Source: an uncultured Bacteroidales bacterium
GTDB lineage: Bacteria; Bacteroidota; Bacteroidia; Bacteroidales; UBA932
Direction of reading: 5' to 3'
Length of the DNA stretch: 64,000 bases
Assembly: GCA_944326385.1 (NCBI GenBank)
Contig: CALVDT010000015.1
Coordinates: 115,870-179,869, forward strand
Position 1 is the stretch's first letter, and each line of letters opens with the position of its first letter. Of this stretch, positions 8,440-17,094 are shown in pieces. Position numbers and translations under genes: made by a program. The notes under the pieces were generated by a model, which was given only the letters and a program-made list of their open reading frames with translations, did no database searches and was not told the origin of the DNA.

Positions 8440-11400
8440 ATGTGGCGCATTATTGCAGTCTTCTGGCTTCTGTCAGCCATGTTTCTCCCGCTTCCAGGGA
8501 TGGCGGCAGCGGGAAATGCCACCGGCAACACCTTCAGTTTCCGTCATATAACCGACAGAAACGGCCTGCCGTTCACCTGGATTTACGATATCAGCCAGGA
8601 CAGTGCCGGCTACATGTGGTTTTCCACTGTGTTCGGGGCTTTCCGCTATGACGGCTACGATTTCTTTCCGGTATCCTTCCCTGAAAGGGACAATGACAGG
8701 ATACTGAGTGTCAGGGCCGTGACAGAGGACAGTCTAGGGTATCTGTGGTTTCTGACGGAAGACGGGATGTACAGGTACGATTACGTGCATGATGTCTTTA
8801 CCGGGTATTCGTCCCGGGAGGAGCACCCAGGAAGGCGGCTGCTCTCGGACAATGTGCTGTGCATGGCGGAAGTCTCCGGAGGTTTGCTGTACGTGGGGAC
8901 GTATGCCGGTATCGAGGTCGTAGATGCAGACAGCGGTCATGTCATCCACGACCGTCCGGACATCCATGAAGGGATTTCCGATATCGTTGTCAGGAAAGAC
9001 GGGACCGTGTATGCCGGGAGCATAACCGGCAATGTCTATGTCCTGGACGGCAGCGGGACAGTCTCCGCATCTTTCCCGGTCTCTCCGGGGAGGACAGTGA
9101 CAGACCTCTGCGAGGATTCCTCGTCCATGATTTGGGCTGCGACGGAAGGGAATGGCGTTTTCGTCTTGTCTGATACTGCTGTCCTGGAAAGATTCACGGC
9201 AGCCGAAGGGACATTGACCGATGATATAGCAAGGACCGTCGCAAGGGATGCCAACGGGTATATGTGGGCAGGTACCGAACAGGGGATAACGGTGTTCAAG
9301 GAAGGGCGGATAGAATTCATCCGCAGGTCTGACAACCCATGGGGTCTCAACGACAATGCCGTCTACAGCATATTCATGGACAGGGACAGGAACATCTGGG
9401 TAGGTACGTTTTTCGGAGGGATCAATTTCCTGGATTCCGGCCGCGGCATGTTTTCCGGACCCGTGACCACTGACGGGGTGGATGACCTCAAGGGCTGTGC
9501 AGTCTCTGCCATTGTCCCGTTCGACGGACATGTCTTCATAGGTACTGAGAACAGGGGATTCTTCCTTTATGACGGCAAGTCGGGATCAATGCGCAACTGC
9601 AGCTCGGCCGACTGCCGCATAGGCAACGACAACGTGCATGCGATCTGTGCCGACAGGTACGGGAATATCTTCATCGGCAACTATCACGGAGGCCTGTCGG
9701 TAAGATTTGCCGGAGATGACATGTTTTCTCCCGTGGATATGGCGGGAGTCCCTTCAAACAGCATATACAGCATATTCGCGGACAGTGAAGGCAATGTGTG
9801 GGTCGGCACATATTTCAACGGTCTTTTCCGATACGATTATGCTTCAGGCCGTCTTGTGAAACAAACTTCAGTCCCCGGGTCCATCTTCGTATGGGACATC
9901 ATGGAGTCCCGTACGGGAGACATCTGGCTTGCAGGATTCATGGACGGTCTGCTGTATCTCGACAAATCCCGGGGATACAGCCCTGTGAGCATCGATACGG
10001 GGGCTGACGGCTATGTGACTCTGTGCGAACTCTCGGACGGGACCATACTGGCGGGTACGGAGAAGGAAGGCCTGACCGTAGTGGATCCGGAGGATGGCAG
10101 TGCGGTCCATATATCAAGGAAGGACGGGCTTCCCGACAATACGATTTACGGGATATTGCAGGACAGATACGGAAACATATGGTTCTCGACCAATTCCGGC
10201 ATATACAGGACGGACCGGGCAATGGACAGTTTCATCGGCTGGTCCGTGGAGGACGGTCTCCCGGTGAACAGGTTCAATTACAATGCCTGTTCCATAATCG
10301 ACGGCAAACTCTGGTTCGGAAGCGTGGACGGACTCGTGTGCATAGACCCTTCCCGCATCGTGACGGGAAATGTCATCCATCCTGTCAGATTCAACGATTT
10401 CTGGCTCAACGGCAAAAGGCTCGATGTTTCCCCTGACGGCATTCTCCCGGAAGAGATAAACAGTGCAGGAACAGTGAGACTTGCCGGGCGGCATTTTTCC
10501 TGGGGCGTGGATTTTACATGCAATGTGTTCGGGGACAATTCAGTGCGGTTTGCCTACAGGCTTGACGGGATGGACGGGAAATGGTATTTTCTGGAAGAGA
10601 CGAACAAGATAGAGTTCACAGGCCTTGATTACGGGAAATACAGGCTTGACGTAAGCACTGTGGGGCCAGGCGGGCATATTTCACCGGACATGGCCTCTGT
10701 CAATGTGGCCGTAGTGCCCCCGTGGTGGGCGAGCCCGTATGCATTTGCCCTTTATTCCATGGCAGTCCTGCTTGTGGCAGGATGGATGGTGTGGCTGCTG
10801 ATGAAGAATTACAGGATAAAGTATGCCTACAGATTCGAGAAGCTGTCGAGGGAGAAGGAGAACGAGGTGAACGAGATGAAGCTCCGTTTCTTCATGGATA
10901 TTTCACATGAATTCAGGACTCCGTTGTCTCTTATAATCGGACCGGTCAGCAGTATAATCGAGAAGACTGTCCCCCACGGGCAGGAGGAGAGATATTTCAA
11001 TATAATCAGGAAGAACGCCGAGAAACTGCTGGGCCTGATCAATGAGCTGCTGGCATTCAGGGAACTCGACAGCATGAAGCTTGAAATAGAACGTTTCCTG
11101 TATATGCCTTTCCTGTCTGCTGCCTGCGACAGGTACAGGTGGCTTTTCGAGAGCAAGAGCATCAAGGTGCAGCTTTTCCCGGAAGACGCGGATCAGCATG
11201 TGTTCGCCGATATAGACAAGCTGGAGAAGATCATAGACAATCTGCTGTCCAATGCCTATAAATACACCCCTATCGGAGGCGAGGTCAGGATCAGTGTCAG
11301 GTCCGGTGACGGACGGCTGTATACCGAAGTGGCAAATACAGGGCAGGGAATATCTCCCGAGACCCTGCCGCATGTTTTCGACAGGTTCTTCCGCGGGAGG

Positions 11401-12426
11401 ATGTATGATGCGTATTCCTCGGGAGTCGGCCTGTCGTATGTCCGGTCGCTCGTGAGGCTGCATCACGGGGATATCCATGCGGAGTCCGAGCCTGGCTCAT
11501 GGACCAGGTTCGTATTCTGGCTTCCGATGACTTATGACGGGACTGAAGTGAAATATGTGGATGCCGCAGACTGGTGTTCAAGGCATTTCCCGGATCTTTC
11601 CCTTCCTGCAGGCGAACCTGACAGCGGGGGATTCGGCGACAAGGATTATCTTGAAACGGAAAAGGAGACGGTAGTTCTGGTGGCGGAGGACGAGGCCGAC
11701 ATGCGGAATCTCACTGTAAATGCCCTTTCCCCGTATTTTACGGTGGAGGCGGCGGCTGATGTCGGGACGGCCTGGTCGCTGGTGAAGGAGAAACGGGTGG
11801 ATATCCTGGTCACGGACGTGATGCTCGGGGACGGGATGAACGGGTTTGATCTGTGTTCCATGATACGCAGGAATGAAGAAGCCAGCCATATCCACATAGT
11901 CATGATGTCCGTCCTTTCCGAAGACGAGTATAAGGAGCGGGCATATATGGCAGGGGTGGATGCTTATATAGTGAAGCCGTTCAAGCCGTCGATGCTTGTC
12001 CGCAGAATCAGGAATCTGGTCCATAACATCTGGAAGACGAGGCTGAAATACAGGATAGACATAGATCTTTCCAATGTGGAGTTGACGGCTTCCGGCAGCG
12101 ACAAGGAATGGATACAGATGGCTGTTTCCAAGGTTTTCGACCACATGTCCGATACCGGTTTCGGTCCGGACGAGTTCTGCGCCGCCATGGGCATGAGCCA
12201 GTCCACGCTTTACCGGAGGCTGAAGACTATCTGCGGACAGTCCCCTAATGAATTCATCCAGAACATAAGGCTCAAATATGCGGCGCGGCTTCTGCGTGAA
12301 ACGTCCATGACAGTCTCGGAAATCTCTTACGATACAGGCTTCTCCGATTCGTCCTATTTCAGCAGGGCTTTCAAGAAATGTTTCGGTCTTTCTCCGAAAC
12401 AGTGGCGAAACGGAAGTCAGGGATAA
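8440..12426 (+). CDS. Hybrid two-component system sensor/regulator (HTCS)
   Basis: 1328 residues from the ATG at 8440; an upstream TTG directly abuts the previous stop and is less likely. Domain order: signal peptide, about 14 Reg_prop repeats forming a periplasmic beta-propeller sensor (about 30-690), a Y_Y_Y domain, one membrane segment (about 763-790), a histidine kinase with His at about 823 (DISHEFRTPLS) and an HATPase with GxG boxes, a receiver domain with phospho-Asp at about 1126 (VTDVMLGDG) and VKPF, and a C-terminal AraC-type DNA-binding domain. Proteins of this build sense a glycan fragment in the periplasm and switch on the neighbouring susC/D genes. All signalling residues look intact. 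Confidence 0.95.
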   Translation: MWRIIAVFWLLSAMFLPLPGMAAAGNATGNTFSFRHITDRNGLPFTWIYDISQDSAGYMWFSTVFGAFRYDGYDFFPVSFPERDNDRILSVRAVTEDSLGYLWFLTEDGMYRYDYVHDVFTGYSSREEHPGRRLLSDNVLCMAEVSGGLLYVGTYAGIEVVDADSGHVIHDRPDIHEGISDIVVRKDGTVYAGSITGNVYVLDGSGTVSASFPVSPGRTVTDLCEDSSSMIWAATEGNGVFVLSDTAVLERFTAAEGTLTDDIARTVARDANGYMWAGTEQGITVFKEGRIEFIRRSDNPWGLNDNAVYSIFMDRDRNIWVGTFFGGINFLDSGRGMFSGPVTTDGVDDLKGCAVSAIVPFDGHVFIGTENRGFFLYDGKSGSMRNCSSADCRIGNDNVHAICADRYGNIFIGNYHGGLSVRFAGDDMFSPVDMAGVPSNSIYSIFADSEGNVWVGTYFNGLFRYDYASGRLVKQTSVPGSIFVWDIMESRTGDIWLAGFMDGLLYLDKSRGYSPVSIDTGADGYVTLCELSDGTILAGTEKEGLTVVDPEDGSAVHISRKDGLPDNTIYGILQDRYGNIWFSTNSGIYRTDRAMDSFIGWSVEDGLPVNRFNYNACSIIDGKLWFGSVDGLVCIDPSRIVTGNVIHPVRFNDFWLNGKRLDVSPDGILPEEINSAGTVRLAGRHFSWGVDFTCNVFGDNSVRFAYRLDGMDGKWYFLEETNKIEFTGLDYGKYRLDVSTVGPGGHISPDMASVNVAVVPPWWASPYAFALYSMAVLLVAGWMVWLLMKNYRIKYAYRFEKLSREKENEVNEMKLRFFMDISHEFRTPLSLIIGPVSSIIEKTVPHGQEERYFNIIRKNAEKLLGLINELLAFRELDSMKLEIERFLYMPFLSAACDRYRWLFESKSIKVQLFPEDADQHVFADIDKLEKIIDNLLSNAYKYTPIGGEVRISVRSGDGRLYTEVANTGQGISPETLPHVFDRFFRGRMYDAYSSGVGLSYVRSLVRLHHGDIHAESEPGSWTRFVFWLPMTYDGTEVKYVDAADWCSRHFPDLSLPAGEPDSGGFGDKDYLETEKETVVLVAEDEADMRNLTVNALSPYFTVEAAADVGTAWSLVKEKRVDILVTDVMLGDGMNGFDLCSMIRRNEEASHIHIVMMSVLSEDEYKERAYMAGVDAYIVKPFKPSMLVRRIRNLVHNIWKTRLKYRIDIDLSNVELTASGSDKEWIQMAVSKVFDHMSDTGFGPDEFCAAMGMSQSTLYRRLKTICGQSPNEFIQNIRLKYAARLLRETSMTVSEISYDTGFSDSSYFSRAFKKCFGLSPKQWRNGSQG

Positions 12427-12499
12427 GCAAAATCCATTCACGGAGTGTCCAGTCCATGTTTTTGAAGGAATAGTCCAAGTCGCGCAGGAGTATCTTGCT

Positions 12500-12507
12500 T
12501 AATTTTG
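12500..12507 (+). promoter_or_regulatory. Candidate -7 element before susC
   Basis: TAATTTTG matches TAnnTTTG, 33 bp before the chosen susC ATG. The -33 box is not recognisable; the 114-bp gap between the regulator and susC is the natural place for the HTCS binding site. Confidence 0.45.
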
Positions 12508-12540
12508 TATGCGTTAAACACTAAAACTTATTTTCATCTT

Positions 12541-15450
12541 ATGGACAGGTATGGATTATACAGGATTATCCTGTGCATTCTGCTTTCAAGCATTGCATTT
12601 GCCGTCTATGGACAGTCCGTTTATGTGACCGGTATTGTCACCGACGGGCCCGGAAGGCCGCTGCCGGGGGTCACGGTGATCGAGAAAGGCACTTCAAACG
12701 GGGTGGCGACAGACCAGGACGGTACCTTCCGGCTGGCAGTCGGAGCATCGCCTGCGACTCTGGTATTCTCATGCATCGGATATGAGAACGTGGAGATGCA
12801 GGTGACTGCCGGCGTTCCGGTTACGGTGGTCCTCGAAGAAGAGGATATGGTTCTTGACGATGTGGTGGTAGTCGGCTATACTACCGTCAAGAAAAGCACA
12901 CTCACGTCATCTGTGGCATCTGTCAAAAGCGGGGATTTCGTCCACGGGGCCGTGGCATCGCCGCTACAGCTCATCGCCGGAAGAGTGGCGGGCCTTGCGA
13001 TAGGCACCACTTCCGGCGACCCTAACGATTCCGGCGTGCAGATGATGCTCAGGGGCGTTTCCACTTTGACCGGAAGCCAGCAGCCCCTTGTGATAATCGA
13101 CGGGATAGCAGGCGGGAATCTCGGCAATCTTTCCGTGGACGACATCGAAGCGATAGATATCCTCAAAGACGGTGCTGCGGCAGCCATCTATGGAACGAGA
13201 GGGTCGAACGGAGTCATCCTCGTCACGACCAGGAAAGGGGCTTCCGACGAAGGCTTTGAAATAGACTATCACGGCTATATGTCGGTAGAGACCATATCGC
13301 GCGAGATTGATGTCTTTTCGGCCGATGAATACCGGAATCTCAATGCCGCTACGAACACTTTCTTCACGCCTGTGGACAAAGGGGCGTCGACCGACTGGAA
13401 GGACCTTGTGTTCAGACCGGCGTTTTCACAGAGACATTACCTTTCAGTAAAGAGCGGGAATGCCAAGTCCAACTTTTTCGTAAGTGTCGACTACCGCAAC
13501 CGTGACGGAATCATCCGCAACACCGGCAGGGAAGGCGTCAATGTCAGGGCGGGATTCAACCGCTCGTTCTTCGATGACAAACTGACCGTCAGCGCCAATA
13601 TCTACGATGCCTTCACGGTCCAGAATACCGTCAGTACGGAAGATGTCATGTTCGCTACGCTGGTCACCAATCCGACAGAGCCCGTGTATCAGCCTTCCGG
13701 GGAATATTCGGTGTTCGTGGATTCGGCCAATCCTGTCAAGCTCATCAATGAGTACAGAAGCACTTCCAGATGGAACGATATCCTCACATCGGGAAAGATA
13801 ACATTGACCCCGATAGAGCCGCTTACATTTACCGTTACAGGCGGCTTCCATCATTTCGGCAACGTAGACGGAAGCTATGCCACCAGGAAGTTCGACCTGA
13901 ACTATGCCGGCCAGGCCTGGCGGAGCAGTTCGATGAACATGTCGAAGACCCTTGAAGTCTACGGGCAGTACTCGGAGAAGTGGGGCAGGCATGATTTCCT
14001 CGCCCTGGCAGGATACACCTACTATGATTATCTGACCGAGGGGTTCAACATGTACAATTATGATTTCCCGACAGATGTGCTCTCCGAAAATATAATCGGG
14101 ACAGGAATGGCTCTCAAGGAAGGTTTTGCCTCGATGGGCGGCTACAAGAACATGAACAGGCTGGTGTCGTTCTTCTCCAGGGCGAACTACAGCTATGACG
14201 ACAGATACCTCCTGTCCGGGACTTTGAGGTACGAAGGCTCATCCAAATTCGGGGACAATAACAAGTGGGGGCTCTTCTGGGCCGTTTCCGGAGCATGGAG
14301 AATCTCCAGGGAGAGTTTCATGTCAGGAGCGGCATGGCTTGACGACCTGAAACTCAGAGTGGGATACGGTGTCACAGGAAACGAACCTTCCGATCCTTAT
14401 CTTTCGCATCTGAACTACGCATTCGGGTCTCCGGTATATATTGACGGGAAGTATGTCTATACGATAGCCCCGCAGCAGAATGCCAACCCGGATCTCAGAT
14501 GGGAGGAGAAGCATGAGTTCAGCGCAGGGCTCGATTTCGCCATGTTCGGCAACAGGTTCTCCGGTTCCGTGGACTGGTACAGCAGGGTGACTGACGGTCT
14601 TCTTTATTCCTACAATGTCCCCGTGCCGCCCAATCTCGCCTCCACCACTCTTGCGAATGTAGGTGTCGTCAGCAATACCGGTGTGGAGGTCATGCTTTCC
14701 GGCGGAGTAGTACATACGGAAGACATCCGGTTTGACATAACGGGCAATTTCTCGTACAACATCAACAGGATGAAGAAACTCTCCGACGAAATGTACCGGA
14801 GGGATTTCCTTGAGCTCGGCTCGACAGGTGCCCCTGTACAGAAGACCACCCATATTGTCAGGGAAGGCGGCCGCATAGGCGATTTCTACGGCTGGAAGAG
14901 CATCGGAATGTCGGAGACGGGCGCATGGATAGTGGAAGGAGGGGAGTATGGGGAGAATTCTTCCCGTCAGGTGACAGGAAACGGCATCCCTTCCATGAAT
15001 GCCGCCCTGACATTCAATCTCTATGTCCACGGATTCGACCTTTCGGCCACTCTGCGCGGTGCCTTCGATTTCCAGATACTGAACCAGTACCGGATGCTGT
15101 GGGAGAATTTCTCGAGAGGGGCCGACCATAATTTCCCGAAGACCATCCTCAGGAACAGATACAACCGGTACGTATCCACTGCCCCGGCGTATGTCAGCTA
15201 TTATCTTGAAGACGGGGATTTCGTGAAGATAGAAAACATAACTCTCGGGTATACTTTCAGGTTCAAAGGTCCGAAGAACCCGCTGAAGACCCTCAGGCTT
15301 TATCTTTCCGGGCAAAACCTGTATACTTTCACAGGATATTCGGGAGTCGATCCTGAGGTCAGCTTCCTCGGACTTACCCCCGGTATAGACTATACCGGAG
15401 GCTATCCTACCACAAGGACATTCACATTCGGCTTAAAATTAGGTTTCTAA
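12541..15450 (+). CDS. SusC/RagA-family TonB-dependent outer-membrane transporter
   Basis: 969 residues from the ATG at 12541, chosen because it gives a clean signal peptide (MDRYGLYRIILCILLSS); the frame opens 12 codons earlier. After the signal come a carboxypeptidase-regulatory-like domain (GIVTDGPGRPLPGVTVIEKG), a plug domain with the SusC hallmark of the form LIAGRVAGL and IYGTRGSNGVILVTTRKG, then the 22-strand barrel. It imports oligosaccharides with energy from TonB. The gene for its SusD partner follows after 11 bp. Substrate is inferred from the neighbouring GH127 gene. Confidence 0.95.
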   Translation: MDRYGLYRIILCILLSSIAFAVYGQSVYVTGIVTDGPGRPLPGVTVIEKGTSNGVATDQDGTFRLAVGASPATLVFSCIGYENVEMQVTAGVPVTVVLEEEDMVLDDVVVVGYTTVKKSTLTSSVASVKSGDFVHGAVASPLQLIAGRVAGLAIGTTSGDPNDSGVQMMLRGVSTLTGSQQPLVIIDGIAGGNLGNLSVDDIEAIDILKDGAAAAIYGTRGSNGVILVTTRKGASDEGFEIDYHGYMSVETISREIDVFSADEYRNLNAATNTFFTPVDKGASTDWKDLVFRPAFSQRHYLSVKSGNAKSNFFVSVDYRNRDGIIRNTGREGVNVRAGFNRSFFDDKLTVSANIYDAFTVQNTVSTEDVMFATLVTNPTEPVYQPSGEYSVFVDSANPVKLINEYRSTSRWNDILTSGKITLTPIEPLTFTVTGGFHHFGNVDGSYATRKFDLNYAGQAWRSSSMNMSKTLEVYGQYSEKWGRHDFLALAGYTYYDYLTEGFNMYNYDFPTDVLSENIIGTGMALKEGFASMGGYKNMNRLVSFFSRANYSYDDRYLLSGTLRYEGSSKFGDNNKWGLFWAVSGAWRISRESFMSGAAWLDDLKLRVGYGVTGNEPSDPYLSHLNYAFGSPVYIDGKYVYTIAPQQNANPDLRWEEKHEFSAGLDFAMFGNRFSGSVDWYSRVTDGLLYSYNVPVPPNLASTTLANVGVVSNTGVEVMLSGGVVHTEDIRFDITGNFSYNINRMKKLSDEMYRRDFLELGSTGAPVQKTTHIVREGGRIGDFYGWKSIGMSETGAWIVEGGEYGENSSRQVTGNGIPSMNAALTFNLYVHGFDLSATLRGAFDFQILNQYRMLWENFSRGADHNFPKTILRNRYNRYVSTAPAYVSYYLEDGDFVKIENITLGYTFRFKGPKNPLKTLRLYLSGQNLYTFTGYSGVDPEVSFLGLTPGIDYTGGYPTTRTFTFGLKLGF

Positions 15451-15461
15451 ATCAGTCCACA

Positions 15462-17069
15462 ATGAAAAAGTTGTTTTTATATGCCGCAGCGGCAGCGTCA
15501 TTGGCCGTATCCTGCGTCAATCTTGACGAAGAGGTCTATGACAAGCTCACGGCAGAGGAATATTTCAAGAATTTCACGGAAGCAGACATCCCGGCGGCGC
15601 TCGGTACCATATATCAGGATCTGAGGAATCTGTATGCGGGAAGTTCCGCACATACTGACGGATGCTGGCTGTACACCAACGAGGAATGCGGAGACTGCTG
15701 GGTCACCCCTTCGAGAGGAGGCGCATGGTACGACGGCGGTATCTACCAGCGGCTGAACCAGCACACATGGACTATCGACGATGCCCATGTCCTGAACAAC
15801 TGGCGCAAGGCGTACCAGGCCATAAACACCTGCAACAGGCTGATCTATGAATTCACATCCGCTTCAATAGATGCCGCGGCCAAGGAAAAGCTCATGGCCG
15901 AGATCCGCGTGGCGAGGGCATTCTGGTACTATGTCCTCTGCGACATGTACGGAAATGTGCCGATAGTCACGAAATACGATGTGCCGGACGGATATCTTCC
16001 GGAGACAAGTTCCAGAAAGGATGTGTTCGATTTCGTGGTCAAGGAGGTCGGTGAGTGCAGGAACCTGCTCGAAGTGAAGTCATACGGCCGTTGGGACCAT
16101 GGCGCAGCCGCCATGCTGCTTGCAAAGATGTACATCAATGCCGAGGCCTGGACCGGTGAGGAGAAATGGGACGAGACAGTAAAGATATGCGACGAAATCA
16201 TGGATTCGAAGCAATATTCCCTGGACAGCGAGTACAGGCAGGTGTTCGTCACCGAGAACCAGAATTCTCCTGAAATCATCCTGGCGGCAGTGAATGACGA
16301 GGTCTATGACGAGGCCAATCCTTTCGTGATTCATCTCTGGACTCATCACTGGAATGCGAGATACCATTACGATACGGAGACTTTCTTCTGGGGCGGCTGC
16401 TGTGCTGTACCGGAGTTTGCCATGAGTTACGACCCTGATGACACAAGATATCAGGACTCGTGGGCGGAAGGTCTCCTGTTCGACAATACCGGAGAACTTA
16501 CCGGTGAGCCCGGCTCTCCTATCCTGTGCGACCCGAAAGACCCTCAGGATGCCGGCAGACAGCTTGAGTATACCAAGGATGTGCCTATCTACAACCCTGG
16601 CGATCCCGGGAACATGACCGGTGAGGGAAGAGGTGTCAGGATGATGAAATACGAGATGAAGAAAAAGGCGAAGAACCGTCTCAGCAACGATTTCGTCATA
16701 TTCAGATATGCCGATGTGCTTTTCATGAAAGCGGAAGCCTTGTACCGGAAGAACGGCAAAGTGGCGGACGGGACAGTAACGGACCTCATAAATGAAGTCA
16801 GGCGCAGGGCCTTTGCCGACTTCTCCGGAGACAAGGTGCTTAAGCCGGAAGAGCTAGATGACGACCGTTTCCTTCTCGAATATGCCTGGGAATTCTGCCA
16901 GGAAGGCTACAGACGTCAGCAGATGATAAGATTCGGCACATTTGTCACCAAGGACTGGTTCGACCATACCGCCTCCTCGGACGAGAATCTCGAGCTTTTC
17001 CCTGTGCCTCGTGAGGAATTGCTTGCAAACGGGAATCTGGAGCAGAATCCCGGTTATCCGAGGATTTGA
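15462..17069 (+). CDS. SusD/RagB-family surface glycan-binding lipoprotein
   Basis: 535 residues with a lipoprotein signal (SLAVSC, Cys18). The TPR-rich fold of SusD is shown by the N-terminal LDEEVYDKLTAEEYF, repeated helices with aromatic residues and the conserved C-terminal end NLEQNPGYPRI. It forms a lid on the SusC barrel and captures the glycan. Located 11 bp after susC; the next gene starts 25 bp downstream, so the three are likely one transcript. Confidence 0.95.
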   Translation: MKKLFLYAAAAASLAVSCVNLDEEVYDKLTAEEYFKNFTEADIPAALGTIYQDLRNLYAGSSAHTDGCWLYTNEECGDCWVTPSRGGAWYDGGIYQRLNQHTWTIDDAHVLNNWRKAYQAINTCNRLIYEFTSASIDAAAKEKLMAEIRVARAFWYYVLCDMYGNVPIVTKYDVPDGYLPETSSRKDVFDFVVKEVGECRNLLEVKSYGRWDHGAAAMLLAKMYINAEAWTGEEKWDETVKICDEIMDSKQYSLDSEYRQVFVTENQNSPEIILAAVNDEVYDEANPFVIHLWTHHWNARYHYDTETFFWGGCCAVPEFAMSYDPDDTRYQDSWAEGLLFDNTGELTGEPGSPILCDPKDPQDAGRQLEYTKDVPIYNPGDPGNMTGEGRGVRMMKYEMKKKAKNRLSNDFVIFRYADVLFMKAEALYRKNGKVADGTVTDLINEVRRRAFADFSGDKVLKPEELDDDRFLLEYAWEFCQEGYRRQQMIRFGTFVTKDWFDHTASSDENLELFPVPREELLANGNLEQNPGYPRI

Positions 17070-17094
17070 TATAATGGAAATATATTTTTGAAAA